The position numbers and the translations under genes are program-made. Positions 18,962-28,003 of a stretch of 64,000 nucleotides of DNA are shown piece after piece (positions within the stretch are counted from its first letter, which is position 1; each line of letters opens with the position of its first letter). Below the pieces are notes generated by a model. That model saw nothing but the letters and a program-made list of their open reading frames with translations, made no database searches and was not told where the DNA came from. The DNA lies in contig JADGDD010000001.1 of the NCBI GenBank assembly GCA_016745075.1, positions 187,125 to 251,124 on the forward strand. The letters run 5' to 3'. Source of the DNA: Planctomycetota bacterium (lineage in GTDB: Bacteria; Planctomycetota; UBA11346).

Positions 18962-19021
18962 AAGGTTTCACCTTGTTGATTAAAAATAGGAGAACGGGTT
19001 GTTACGTATGCATTTTTGCTG

Positions 19022-19864
19022 TTATTGTGCATTGCTAACAACTCCAGCTTTTAGCAAGTTTTTAAGGGCAGTTTGAAAGCCTTCTTCAACAACGCAGGTT
19101 ATAAGGCCAACGCCACGGCCGCGTAAGGCTTCTTGCCAGGCAGCTTGATGACGGGAGAAGCGTTGTTGGTAACGATCAAGCATACGATCATCAATAACTA
19201 TTTCTCGGAATCCGCCTTCAACATCTTCTAATCGTTTGCCGCCACTATACTGTGGTTGAATTTCAGATTGGGTCAGGACTTGAATGCAGCAGAGGGTGCC
19301 AGCGCCATGACCGATATGTTTCACCAGAGCGGGACCGCCTTGTGAGTACAATCCATCAGTAATGAGGATGCGTTCACTACCGTGACCCAGCTCTGAAAAA
19401 GTGCTGAGTAAACCAGCTGTGCCGGATGATTGTTGTTGCTGTAGCGCTGGTATCCATTGGCCACTACGGATAGGCTTGGCATAATTATCACAGAGCCAGA
19501 GTGATGCTCGCGTTCCATCTTGTTGTGCGAGACTGAGGATGAGTGCACAGAGAGTGGCTGCAAAAGATTCTTTTTCTGCTGTGAGTGCCATGCTTGCACT
19601 GGCATCATAAAACACTTCTAAGCGTGGGCTTATTTCTTGCCTGTGTCTGCGCAGTACTAATTGATCACTGCGTGCATACACACCCCAGTCAATTAGTCGC
19701 GGGTCATCGCCAGAAACGTAGGAGCGGTAGTCATGAAATTCCAAGCTATTTCCTGCACCACTGCCGAGTCTATAACCATTACCTTGTCGCTGACGGCGAG
19801 GGTCTACTGCCAAGCGTAAACGTGTAGCGGCTTCGGCAACACTCCTATGGTTCCAGGTGGGCAT
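19022..19864 (-). CDS. DUF58 domain protein
   Basis: The DUF58 signature is plain: GAGNSLEFHDYRSYVSGDDP, then IDWGVYARSDQL, at residues 36-69. It is followed by a vWA-like segment with FYDASASM, keeping a DxSxS metal site at 87-91. DUF58 proteins accompany MoxR ATPases and are thought to be their partners. The ATG at 19862-19864 is chosen because GAGAGG lies about 8 bases upstream and it abuts the stop of the permease gene; TTG/ATG codons up to 19903 would overlap the permease gene. The product is 280 residues and soluble. Confidence 0.9.
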   Translation of the reverse strand: MPTWNHRSVAEAATRLRLAVDPRRQRQGNGYRLGSGAGNSLEFHDYRSYVSGDDPRLIDWGVYARSDQLVLRRHRQEISPRLEVFYDASASMALTAEKESFAATLCALILSLAQQDGTRASLWLCDNYAKPIRSGQWIPALQQQQSSGTAGLLSTFSELGHGSERILITDGLYSQGGPALVKHIGHGAGTLCCIQVLTQSEIQPQYSGGKRLEDVEGGFREIVIDDRMLDRYQQRFSRHQAAWQEALRGRGVGLITCVVEEGFQTALKNLLKAGVVSNAQ

Positions 19865-19865
19865 A

Positions 19866-21437
19866 TTAATCGCCTCTCGGATTGTGCTCATCATCCCGCG
19901 CAAGAACGCGTGCGGTGTGAATACGTAGTCTAAGTCCTTTTAATATGAAATAGGCAAAAGAAGTGATGCCTAAAAGGCTGAGTACGCCGATAAGTATGTC
20001 TGATTTAAGTGGGTGAACCATGATATAGCTGATACCAGTAAAAGGAGATAAGTGGAAAAAGAAATTTCCTTTATCAAACCTGCCGCCGATCAGGTAGCCG
20101 CACAGAGAAAAAAGGAGTCCTGCACAAAGAATAAGTCCCAGTAGGATGGCACGGCGCAAATAAGGTGTTGTGATAAAATTATGAAATATTTTTCTACTGA
20201 TTACATCTGCTGCACAATAATAAATGCAAACATAACACATGAGCACTAAGCCAAAACGAAGAATTTCAGATTCGTCATTACTGCCATGGAGTGTACCTTT
20301 GCTAAATATTATGTTATTCAGTATTACGACAGCTAAGTAGGAGGTTAAGAGTGTCGTAAAAGCTAGGCAGCCTCTATTATATCCTGGGCCGAAAAAGACC
20401 ATCAATACTTTCTTAATACCTCGTGCTTCGGTGATACTGCGAGCCTGCCTTGGGCTGAGTATGTCGTCTTCAGTGGTGCTAAATGCTCCAAGGAATGACG
20501 CAGAGCAGATGAGAAGAAGAGCGGAAGCAGAGAGGCCTTCATAAAAGTGAAAGTAGGGGTTAATGATAACAGCAATCATAATCCAGATAAGGCTGTTTAT
20601 GGTTAACCCAATCCAGAGTAGGCGAGGACCAGTGCTGCGGTTGGCTGCACGGTGAAGCAGAATGGTGCCGCCAAAAACAAGGCAGGCTGTCATCCACGCT
20701 ATCCAGATATTGGCGATAATGAGTACAACCAGCCATGCGTCACCATCTCCAGAAAGTAGTTCCTCAGCAAAATTACCAAGGTTGAATCCGTAGCCTTTTT
20801 GGCTTTGTGCGATGAGAGAGAGAATGAGTATTAAAAGTGTGCAAGAGCCTCCGAAAACAAGTAGTGTTAGAAAACCTCGTGATGCTTTTTTTGTTTTACT
20901 CAGACAGCCAGCAAGTATGCCAAATGCAGCGGTAGCTGTGCCAGCCAAAACCATAATAATTAAGGAGATAACAATTGAGTAAATGTCTATACCGCGTAGC
21001 AGGTAGGCCATGAGCATGAATGGTGCTATAGCAAAGGTATAAAGCATTCCTTGGGTGCAGACGGCTTGTAATAAACCAAAAAGAATATCGCGTGGTCGCA
21101 TGGGAGAAAGTTCAACTAAATCCCATGTGTCATCTTGTCGTTCTTGAAAAATAATACGTAAGGATGCCGTGGCTTGCCACGGTAATACAATAAAACCCCA
21201 AGCACCACACAGTATGGTAAATAAATAGAAACCAATTGGTTCATCATCTTGAACAGTGGCATTTGCAAGTTCTGCATAAATAACGCTCATAACAGTTGCG
21301 GCTATAAGCATAAGTAGATACAGTCCTAAAAAACCTCTACTGCGTAATTCTTGTCGTACACAGCGGACCAACATAGGGTTCGCGTGATCACTCACCCAAA
21401 AGCCGAAACGTTCTACCAAAGTCATAAAGCGCTTCAT
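19866..21437 (-). CDS. ABC-2 type transporter permease
   Basis: This 523-residue polytopic membrane protein opens with a cytosolic segment containing NPMLVRCVRQELRSRGFLG, typical of ABC-2 permeases, followed by about a dozen hydrophobic helices. It overlaps the ABC ATPase gene by ATGA, so the two are likely made together and form one exporter. The cargo is unknown. Its placement inside the MoxR/vWA operon is like gliding/envelope exporter loci, where ABC-2 subunits accompany auxiliary membrane proteins. Confidence 0.82.
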   Translation of the reverse strand: MKRFMTLVERFGFWVSDHANPMLVRCVRQELRSRGFLGLYLLMLIAATVMSVIYAELANATVQDDEPIGFYLFTILCGAWGFIVLPWQATASLRIIFQERQDDTWDLVELSPMRPRDILFGLLQAVCTQGMLYTFAIAPFMLMAYLLRGIDIYSIVISLIIMVLAGTATAAFGILAGCLSKTKKASRGFLTLLVFGGSCTLLILILSLIAQSQKGYGFNLGNFAEELLSGDGDAWLVVLIIANIWIAWMTACLVFGGTILLHRAANRSTGPRLLWIGLTINSLIWIMIAVIINPYFHFYEGLSASALLLICSASFLGAFSTTEDDILSPRQARSITEARGIKKVLMVFFGPGYNRGCLAFTTLLTSYLAVVILNNIIFSKGTLHGSNDESEILRFGLVLMCYVCIYYCAADVISRKIFHNFITTPYLRRAILLGLILCAGLLFSLCGYLIGGRFDKGNFFFHLSPFTGISYIMVHPLKSDILIGVLSLLGITSFAYFILKGLRLRIHTARVLARDDEHNPRGD

Positions 21438-22408
21438 TGGACTAACCCCTCAGTGAGTTGAAGGAAGACATCTTCTAGATTATGATCACGGCCTGCGAAA
21501 CTATAGAGAGGCATACCTGCTTGGATTAAACGTACCAGTAATTGATGTTGGGTTTCTGCGTTACCAGAGCAGGTGACAAGTAAACTGGTGCCATCAACGT
21601 GCGCTTGAGTGACCATTGGTTGTTCTGCAAGGCAGCGTTCACTTTCTTCCCATTCGGTATAGAGATGAATTTCTATGACATGGTTGTGTTCAAGTTCTTC
21701 CTGTTTGTCTTGCTGGGCCAGTGCTTTGTTGCGCAAATCTTTTTTGATAGAACGAATATTACCAGTAGAAATAAGTTTACCGAGTTCAATGATAGCAACA
21801 GAATCACAGAGCTCTTCCAGCTCAGCCAAGATATGGCTTGAGATGAAAACAGCCTTTCCTTGCTCGGCTAATATTTTGAGCAAATCACGGAATTCAATAC
21901 GAGCACGTGGATCAAGACCAGCGGATGGCTCATCAAGAATAAGTACATTTGGATCATGAACTAAGCAGCGACCAAGACAGAGCCGCTGCTTCATGCCTTT
22001 TGAGAGGGTGGTGATTGGTTTATCAGAAAGGTCACCCAGTTGGCAAAAATCGACGGTATCAAAAACAGCTCGTTTGCGTGCTTCACCGCGTAATTGATAA
22101 GCGCGGGCAAAGAAGTCTATGTATTCAAGGACCGTCATATTGGGATAACTGCCGTAGGAGTCTGGCATGTAGCCAATAAGTCCGCGTACGGTATCGGCAT
22201 AATCCACGGTGCTCTTACCGTCAATGAGGCAATCACCAGAGGATGGAATATCTAAGGTTGCGAGTATACGCATGGTGGTGCTTTTACCGGCACCATTGGG
22301 TCCAATAAAACCAAATATTTCTCCTGCATCAAATTGAAAGGATAAATCTTGAACCGCATGAACCTTGCCAAAAGAACGGTACAGATTTTTAACTTCAACT
22401 AAACTCAT
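21434..22408 (-). CDS. ABC transporter ATP-binding protein
   Basis: The nucleotide-binding subunit has Walker A IGPNGAGKST at 35-44, the signature LSKGMKQRL at 135-143, Walker B VLILDEPSAGLD at 155-166 and an H-loop in ISSHILAE. The C-terminal 100 residues form the extra domain seen in ABC-2/drug-exporter ATPases. The ATG at 22406-22408 has GGAGGT six bases upstream and overlaps the preceding stop by ATGA; a longer start at 22438 is unlikely. Partner of the permease gene that follows. Confidence 0.92.
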   Translation of the reverse strand: MSLVEVKNLYRSFGKVHAVQDLSFQFDAGEIFGFIGPNGAGKSTTMRILATLDIPSSGDCLIDGKSTVDYADTVRGLIGYMPDSYGSYPNMTVLEYIDFFARAYQLRGEARKRAVFDTVDFCQLGDLSDKPITTLSKGMKQRLCLGRCLVHDPNVLILDEPSAGLDPRARIEFRDLLKILAEQGKAVFISSHILAELEELCDSVAIIELGKLISTGNIRSIKKDLRNKALAQQDKQEELEHNHVIEIHLYTEWEESERCLAEQPMVTQAHVDGTSLLVTCSGNAETQHQLLVRLIQAGMPLYSFAGRDHNLEDVFLQLTEGLVQ

Positions 22409-24012
22409 GGTCCGACCTCCATGGCGATAGATCCGCAAACAAAGGTTATAGCTTCTTCGGTGTCAGTGCTTTCTGGGCCGGGGATATCGGTAAAAGGTGC
22501 TGCGGTGATGGCGGTATAGGAGAGTTGCTGAGAAACGTGTGTGTTCCATGTGGTAGAGGCTGGTACACTAAAACGTCCTGTTGGAAAATTGGTAAAGGTT
22601 ACGTGATGTTGTTGTAGGGGAGCAGTATTGCCGGGTGCAATATTTGTGATGCTCCACGGGTTGCCGGAGGCATCTTTAAAATTGAGGGCGAGGATTTCTT
22701 GTGACAGCCCGTTGCTGAGTAACCATCCTTGACCATCTTGAATAATTTCAATGCGTTGTCGTTCTGGTTTAATCGCCATATATTCGAGTTGTCGATTCAG
22801 GCGATTGGGAATCCAATTACCAACAGCTGTGCAGCCTGTATCCCAAATGAGTTTGGTATTGCCACGATCTGAATCATAACGGTGGTAGTATTGTTCTTCG
22901 TAGGTTTCATCATCTAGGATGAGCAGTCGGCTGGTCGGATCGATTTCAAAACCGGAGGGGGCGAGCGGTGCAAAGTAACTAATAGCATCCCAAGTAATAG
23001 TTTGGTGGCTGGTTGGATGGAGTTCTACTAATTGTGCAACACTGCGTTTGATGTGTACACCTTCAGAGAGTATGGCTGTAGCAATAATCGCAATACAAGT
23101 GATACCAGATAAGAGTGGGGTGATAATCAGAACCAAGCCTAACTGTTTGCGTTTGCGTGCCCACCATAAGTTGAGGGGGCCGGCAGTCAGCATAAATAAA
23201 ACGACTAACAGGCCAAAGCCAAGTACAGGGATTTTTCCTGTGTCAGGAACAGGGTGGCGTCGCCATTTATGGAGGTTACCTCTATCTGTTTCGATTAGTG
23301 CTTCATGAAAAGCTGCATAGCCAGCTTGTGTGGAGACAACGGGTGTTTGTGGCCAGTCTGTTTGTAGAGATAAATCACTCATTAAAAGATGGCCACCAGC
23401 CATCTGCCATTGTTTAAGAGCTATTCGTTGGAGGTTTGTGATTTTTCGGTTTGCTTGTGGTGTGAGCAGAATACAGGTCCAGAAAGGATAGGCTTGCCAA
23501 CGATCAGGAAGGTCAGCTGCGCCGAGACTGGCTGTGAGATTTTCTCCATTGGTACCGCTGCTGCTTGAAGAGTGTTGCTCTTTCCTTTGTGAATGCTGTT
23601 CAATCTCTTGATAAATGGTCGGTATATCAAGGGAGTTATCTGTTTCGATTAAGAGACATTGCAGAGATCTGGTTTCATGCTGCATGTCAATATCAATTTC
23701 ACCGTTTATACCAAGTGAGGAACGCCATTGTGCCTTGAGTCCCCAGTTGTCGACACTTCCAGGAAGTAGAATGGTGCGGTGGTAGGTTTGTGATGCTGGA
23801 ATGTTAAAGGTATCTACCGCAAAACTTTTGCCTGAATATTCAGTAATGGTGACTTCAAGGGTACAAGCTTGTCTACTATCAACATGAAGAACAATTGGGG
23901 TATAGCCTTCGTGGTTATTCCACGGTATTTCGGCATACATTGAAATTATTTCAAGGGCCGATAAAGGTATGATTATGAGGCAATAGAGGAGTGTTAAACG
24001 AATAACTAACAT
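22405..24012 (-). CDS. Membrane protein of the MoxR/ABC operon
   Basis: This 535-residue protein starts with a signal peptide (about residues 1-19), then an extracytoplasmic strand-rich region with a Ser-rich patch near residue 148. Two membrane helices come at about residues 265-285 (VLGFGLLVVLFMLTAGPLNL) and 295-315, flanking a basic WWARKRKQLG loop, followed by another periplasmic region. Proteins with this topology are frequent beside MoxR genes in planctomycetes, but no function is established. Seven-base overlap with the moxR stop and ATGA overlap with the ABC ATPase imply translational coupling. Confidence 0.65.
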   Translation of the reverse strand: MLVIRLTLLYCLIIIPLSALEIISMYAEIPWNNHEGYTPIVLHVDSRQACTLEVTITEYSGKSFAVDTFNIPASQTYHRTILLPGSVDNWGLKAQWRSSLGINGEIDIDMQHETRSLQCLLIETDNSLDIPTIYQEIEQHSQRKEQHSSSSSGTNGENLTASLGAADLPDRWQAYPFWTCILLTPQANRKITNLQRIALKQWQMAGGHLLMSDLSLQTDWPQTPVVSTQAGYAAFHEALIETDRGNLHKWRRHPVPDTGKIPVLGFGLLVVLFMLTAGPLNLWWARKRKQLGLVLIITPLLSGITCIAIIATAILSEGVHIKRSVAQLVELHPTSHQTITWDAISYFAPLAPSGFEIDPTSRLLILDDETYEEQYYHRYDSDRGNTKLIWDTGCTAVGNWIPNRLNRQLEYMAIKPERQRIEIIQDGQGWLLSNGLSQEILALNFKDASGNPWSITNIAPGNTAPLQQHHVTFTNFPTGRFSVPASTTWNTHVSQQLSYTAITAAPFTDIPGPESTDTEEAITFVCGSIAMEVGP

Positions 24013-25001
24013 ACTTCTGGAACCTCTGAAAGAAGGTGTTCAACAATGCTGGTACTGGTAATGTTACTAAGACCTGCTTCGTAAGAGCAGATAATGCGAT
24101 GACCGAGTACAGCTCCCGCTAATTGTTGGACATCGGTAAAGCCTACGGATGGGCGGCCTGCGAGTAAGGCAGCGGCGCAGGCGCTACGGCCAAGTGCAAT
24201 GGCAGCACGTGGACTAGCCCCCCAGCGAACATGATGTTGAATAAGCTCAGGGCTGTCAGCTAATTCTGGTCGGGTAGCATTTACTAGACGAGCAATATAG
24301 GAGAGCACAGCTTCTGGCAGAGCAATTTGGGCAACGGCCTGCATCAATTCCTGTAACCCTTCGGTGTTGGTTACAGCCGTGAGTGGAGTGGCAATGCCGT
24401 GTGGTCGCGTACGCAATAAATCGGTGAGCGTGTCGGTCGAGATACCGGTGACACTGAGTTTTAAGGCGAAGCGGTCTAGTTGTGCTTCTGGTAACGGGTA
24501 GGTTCCATCTTGTTCTATTGGGTTTTGGGTGGCGAGGACAAAGAATGGTTGTGGTAAGTCATAGGTTTGGTCAAAGGCGCTGACTTGTTTTTCAGCCATG
24601 GCTTGCAGCAAGGCCGATTGGGTTTTTGGGCTGGCACGGTTTATTTCATCAGCCAATACTAATTGAGAGAAGAGTGGTCCTGGGCGAAAAGTGAGTTGCC
24701 GACCATGATCATCAGATTCCTCAAATACTTGCGTGCCGGTTATGTCGGCCGGTAATAAGTCTGGGGTAAATTGAATACGTTTATGGTCAAGGCCACTTAA
24801 TGCAGCCAGTGCTTTTATTAATTCGGTTTTTCCAAGTCCGGGTAAGCCTTCCAGTAAGACATGACCACCAGAGAGTACACCAATAAGTACCAATTTAGTT
24901 AACTCTTCCTGGCCTAGTAGCGCGGTGTTTAAACCAGTAAGCAGTTCTGAGGCGCGTGATTGAAAATGGGAAATATCAGATTCAGAAAGCAAGGTAGTCA
25001 T
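24006..25001 (-). CDS. MoxR-family AAA+ ATPase
   Basis: MoxR ATPases act as chaperones in assembling or activating protein complexes, usually with vWA and DUF58 partners. Numbering from the ATG at 24999-25001: Walker A GLPGLGKT at 52-59, Walker B VLADEINRA at 115-123, sensor ATQNP at 157-161 and an arginine-finger region QLDRFAL at 174-180. A TTG at 25025 would add eight residues; AAGGA lies 12 bases before the ATG. All expected catalytic residues are present. It follows a 173-base gap after the Cys-rich membrane gene. Confidence 0.93.
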   Translation of the reverse strand: MTTLLSESDISHFQSRASELLTGLNTALLGQEELTKLVLIGVLSGGHVLLEGLPGLGKTELIKALAALSGLDHKRIQFTPDLLPADITGTQVFEESDDHGRQLTFRPGPLFSQLVLADEINRASPKTQSALLQAMAEKQVSAFDQTYDLPQPFFVLATQNPIEQDGTYPLPEAQLDRFALKLSVTGISTDTLTDLLRTRPHGIATPLTAVTNTEGLQELMQAVAQIALPEAVLSYIARLVNATRPELADSPELIQHHVRWGASPRAAIALGRSACAAALLAGRPSVGFTDVQQLAGAVLGHRIICSYEAGLSNITSTSIVEHLLSEVPEVC

Positions 25002-25097
25002 AAGGTCTGTGTCCTTGGAGTGCAAAAGGAGAATGTTATAAATAATTTTATTGGATGAGAGAAGCGCATCAGCATGTTATTTAGTGAATCCAAGTGT

Positions 25098-25109
25098 TGT
25101 TGTACAACA
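25098..25109. promoter_or_regulatory. Perfect 12-bp palindrome upstream of moxR
   Basis: TGTTGTACAACA is an exact inverted repeat 97 bases before the moxR start codon, in the only sizeable gap of the operon. It could be an operator for a dimeric regulator controlling the operon from this point. No promoter elements around it are convincing. Confidence 0.35.
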
Positions 25110-25174
25110 TGCATTTCTTTTATCAGGGATAAGAGTCTGGTTTGCGCGATAAGAAGTATTGATTTGAATAGACA

Positions 25175-26602
25175 CTAGTTCTTCTCTGCTTCCTGTTTTT
25201 GTGTCGTATGAGATGATTCTGAAAAATATCGTGAAACGGCTTGTTTATGCTGCGGTGCAGTGCGGCTTGTGCGTGCATCAGCTGTTGTTGCATGAAACTG
25301 ACGTTCGGCAGCACGTTGATGGACGTGGTGGATGGCATCGTTTACTTCTGCATCACGGGTTTGTTCTGCGACGGTGATGGAGCCGTCAGGGTTGATGTGC
25401 ATGCCTTCTGCAAGTTGTTTGCTGTCACCTTCGTGAAAACGGTCTTTATTGTTGCGGAACAGAGGAGCATGCCCGGGACCTCTACTAACACCGCCAGATT
25501 GTTTGCACATAGCCATAAGAAAAGAATTACACTGTTTATTTAGGGCGCATTTCTTGAGAGATTCTTTACGTTTTGTGAGTTGTTCAAGTAATTGAGAACT
25601 TATATGTTGAATGTCAGCTGCGTTGCATGCCTGTTTTTTTTGCCCAGTGTTTTTTTTGCAGACATTATTTTTGCAAAGCGCTTGCCATTGTTTTTGTGTA
25701 AGCATGCCCTTTTTCATAGCTTCATTGAGCGCTTGTGATAAGCGTTGTTGCTCTGTTCGGCTACTCATGTGTGGTAACATACCTGGATTATGAGTAGCGA
25801 GCTGGGCAAGGCTTCTGCTGATGTCGCGAAGCGCTAGATTCAGTTGTTCTGGCTGTGCCCGTGAGCGTTCTGCAGCGGCAAGGCTTTCAGCCAGTCGTTT
25901 GGCAGCAGCAGTGCCAGCGTCTCGGACATCACGAGAGATGCTGTCAAATGCTTGCCATGTTTGTTGGTCCATGCCGTTATTGGTCTGTGCGCGTTGCCGG
26001 AGAGTAGCAAGCTTTTGTTGTTGTTGCTCTGCCCAGTCATCTGGGATTATTTTTTCTTTGTGGAGATCATCGAGTTGTGATTCCGTTTTTTGTAAGAGTG
26101 TTTGAATGTATTGTTGTTGTGGTGTATTTGCACGGTTATTTGGAATGAAGAAACAAAGACAGAAACAAGCAAAGGCAGCCAAGGTTGGGAGACTTGCGGC
26201 CCAACGAAAGTTCGGCATTTGCATGTTTTCAAGCGGTACGCGGATATGTGATTGCCAGTTATTATCTGGCGTTGTGGGGTGTGTTTCAGCAAGTCCCATA
26301 ACAAGGCCGTTGCTGTGGGTGAGTAAGTCCAGTTCTCCAGCGAGTCGGCTTGGTGTATCGTGTATGTTCCAAATTTGTGGCAGTTTGTACAGTGGGAGGA
26401 GGAGTGCTGCTAAAAAAAGAGGGAGGTCTAGCCAAGTAAAGCCAAGACTGTCTGCGCTTGGTGTAGCGAGTCGTAGTGGAATAAGGCACAGGGCAAGGCA
26501 AGAAAAGGTGATCATCCAGAGTGGCATAAGGCCATTAAAGCAACGTTGTAAACGCCGATGGCGATGAAGTTGGGCTAAACGACGTTGAAGCAGGTCAGAC
26601 AT
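25175..26602 (-). CDS. Cys-rich membrane protein heading the MoxR operon
   Basis: This 475-residue protein, counted from the ATG at 26600-26602, has hydrophobic segments at about residues 22-43, 53-70 and 133-150, then a long Gln/Ala/Lys-rich helical region likely to form a coiled coil. A cluster of eight cysteines within about 75 residues follows, then the Gly-rich GGVSRGPGHAPLF segment, which I recall in proteins beside planctomycete MoxR genes. The tail is polar and His-rich. A TTG at 26641 would add 13 residues. The function is unknown; the Cys pairs might form disulfides if this part is periplasmic. Confidence 0.6.
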   Translation of the reverse strand: MSDLLQRRLAQLHRHRRLQRCFNGLMPLWMITFSCLALCLIPLRLATPSADSLGFTWLDLPLFLAALLLPLYKLPQIWNIHDTPSRLAGELDLLTHSNGLVMGLAETHPTTPDNNWQSHIRVPLENMQMPNFRWAASLPTLAAFACFCLCFFIPNNRANTPQQQYIQTLLQKTESQLDDLHKEKIIPDDWAEQQQQKLATLRQRAQTNNGMDQQTWQAFDSISRDVRDAGTAAAKRLAESLAAAERSRAQPEQLNLALRDISRSLAQLATHNPGMLPHMSSRTEQQRLSQALNEAMKKGMLTQKQWQALCKNNVCKKNTGQKKQACNAADIQHISSQLLEQLTKRKESLKKCALNKQCNSFLMAMCKQSGGVSRGPGHAPLFRNNKDRFHEGDSKQLAEGMHINPDGSITVAEQTRDAEVNDAIHHVHQRAAERQFHATTADARTSRTAPQHKQAVSRYFSESSHTTQKQEAEKN

Positions 26603-26671
26603 GCTGCCAGTATGGGTCGTATTTGTCCTTTTCAATATCAATATGGCAGAAGCCGTTTCAACGTCTCATTA

Positions 26672-26683
26672 CATGATATCATG
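26672..26683. promoter_or_regulatory. Perfect 12-bp palindrome upstream of the MoxR operon
   Basis: CATGATATCATG is an exact inverted repeat 70 bases upstream of the first gene of the minus-strand operon, in the region where its promoter should lie. It may be an operator. Its sequence differs from the palindrome before moxR, so a different regulator would be needed. Confidence 0.35.
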
Positions 26684-26793
26684 ACTTTGGTTACTTCTCT
26701 CTGCCAGAGCACAGTTCCAAAACGAGCTCAGATGAGAACTAAAGAGTCTCTTGTGGGGGTTATTGCCGTAAACGGTTCTATCGATTGATTTTA

Positions 26794-26823
26794 GCCCTAA
26801 CGGTATTGATTGAAGTCTAGGGC
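26794..26823 (-). terminator. Possible terminator of the hypothetical gene at 26851
   Basis: GCCCTA and TAGGGC form a 6-bp stem with an 18-base loop just beyond the stop codon. On the minus strand only TAAAATC follows, so it is a poor intrinsic terminator. Confidence 0.25.
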
Positions 26824-26850
26824 CAATATTTTTAATGGTAGTGCTTATTT

Positions 26851-27498
26851 TTACTGACTAACCAAGTCTAACACTGTTGTTCGAGAGGGAAATCCCATAT
26901 CACAGGGTACGGAAGGTCCGTATTTAATTTGAAGGTTATTGTCTTCTTGCAGGTGAATTGATGAGACTGAAAATTGTCGTTCATTTACATCTACCATCAG
27001 TCGGCAATCTCGAATGGTATCGTTTCCAGCAGCGCTTAATGAAGGAGCTCGACACACCCGCATGCCTGATGCGAGAAAAATACTGGCTGCATAGAGGACC
27101 GCACATTCTTGCGTGCCAATAACTAAAACAGCATCATTTCTCTCAACAGCATATGTTATTTCTTGACCAGTGCATTCAGTGATGCTTTTCTCTTCATGTT
27201 CTACCGTCGTTGTATAATGAAAGTTGGAGCTGGTGATTTTATATGCTGTAGAGGGTTCTTGACACTGACGTTTGATTGGCAATTCAGAGATGACTGCCTG
27301 CATGAGTTCCCGTACTGCCTTCACTTCGTAATAGTAGTCAAAGCTTTCGTCATCAGGTTGTAGGGCTAATTGTTCAAGGCGGTATTCGAGAGCGTATAAA
27401 TCTTGCATGAGCAAGTCTAATTGTTCGCTACATAGTTCTGAAGAAGGAGTGTCAGGGTTCATGAGGTGCTTTCTTTGTCCACTAAGTTCCCTCACCAT
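26851..27498 (-). CDS. Hypothetical protein
   Basis: About 215 residues from the ATG at 27496-27498. The first third is Glu/Leu-rich and helical (DLLMQDLYALEYRLEQL), the rest mixed alpha/beta with Cys residues. I recognise no family. Other starts are possible (TTG at 27528, ATG at 27462); none has a good ribosome site. It diverges from a BlaI-family repressor gene with an inverted repeat in between, which makes it a candidate target of that repressor. There is no signal peptide or membrane segment. Confidence 0.6.
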   Translation of the reverse strand: MVRELSGQRKHLMNPDTPSSELCSEQLDLLMQDLYALEYRLEQLALQPDDESFDYYYEVKAVRELMQAVISELPIKRQCQEPSTAYKITSSNFHYTTTVEHEEKSITECTGQEITYAVERNDAVLVIGTQECAVLYAASIFLASGMRVCRAPSLSAAGNDTIRDCRLMVDVNERQFSVSSIHLQEDNNLQIKYGPSVPCDMGFPSRTTVLDLVSQ

Positions 27499-27516
27499 AG
27501 TTATTTTCTGAGGATA

Positions 27517-27550
27517 TCCAAGCGCCAACTATTGTTATAAGAGCGCTGGA
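27517..27550. promoter_or_regulatory. Inverted repeat between divergent genes, candidate BlaI-type operator
   Basis: TCCA-a-GCGC at 27517-27525 is mirrored by GCGCTGGA at 27543-27550, with an AT-rich centre that contains a TATAAC-like -10 on the minus strand. A dimer bound here could control both the repressor gene and the hypothetical gene. Confidence 0.4.
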
Positions 27551-27565
27551 TTTTGTTTATTTATG

Positions 27566-27574
27566 TGTTACAGT
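27566..27574 (+). promoter_or_regulatory. Extended -10 element of the BlaI-family gene
   Basis: TG followed one base later by TACAGT lies seven bases before the ATG. Transcription would begin at or within a base of the start codon, giving a leaderless message, consistent with the absence of a ribosome site. No clear -35 is present. Confidence 0.35.
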
Positions 27575-27581
27575 CAACTTC

Positions 27582-27968
27582 ATGAAAAAATCGTCACATC
27601 GCCTCCTTGGCCCTTTGCAAGTTTCGATTATGGAAATCCTCTGGGTCCATGGTCCGCTGACAACTTCACAAGTCGTTGATATAGTCCATGAATCTGGATC
27701 AAAGCTTGCGTATACAACTGTCTTAACCGTTTTGCGTAATTTGACTCGGAGAGGCTTGGTTTTTCAGGATGGCTCACATAAGCCGAGTCACCTCTTTATT
27801 GCACTCTGCTCTAAAGAAAGCTATTTACGTTCCGTCTGTGAAATTGTACTTGAAGATCAATTTCTTGGTAATATCGATTTATTCAAAGAGAGTATCGATC
27901 GCTATTGTAAACAACAAGAGCGCAATGAAAAATATAGAAACGCTCAGATTAATCCAATAGAACCATAA
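27582..27968 (+). CDS. BlaI/MecI/CopY-family transcriptional repressor
   Basis: This is a 128-residue winged-helix repressor. The domain LGPLQVSIMEILWVHGPLTTSQVVD, then LAYTTVLTVLRNLTRRGLV, matches the BlaI family, where AYTTVLT lies in the recognition helix. The C-terminal half is the expected dimerisation region, followed by a charged tail. In other bacteria the partner is a BlaR1-type membrane peptidase, but none is nearby. The M56 partner may be elsewhere or the signal may be different. The gene has no Shine-Dalgarno sequence. Confidence 0.88.
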   Translation: MKKSSHRLLGPLQVSIMEILWVHGPLTTSQVVDIVHESGSKLAYTTVLTVLRNLTRRGLVFQDGSHKPSHLFIALCSKESYLRSVCEIVLEDQFLGNIDLFKESIDRYCKQQERNEKYRNAQINPIEP

Positions 27969-28003
27969 TACGACGTACTTAAGCTCTTTGAGGAGTGTAA
28001 CTT

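Noticed and set aside
26106..26567. Plus-strand frame of 153 codons
   Set aside because: It is antisense to the Cys-rich membrane protein and has no recognisable motif.
27569..27574. Link of the BlaI-type gene to beta-lactam resistance
   Set aside because: No beta-lactamase, penicillin-binding or BlaR1 gene is in the window, so only a general repressor role is supported.
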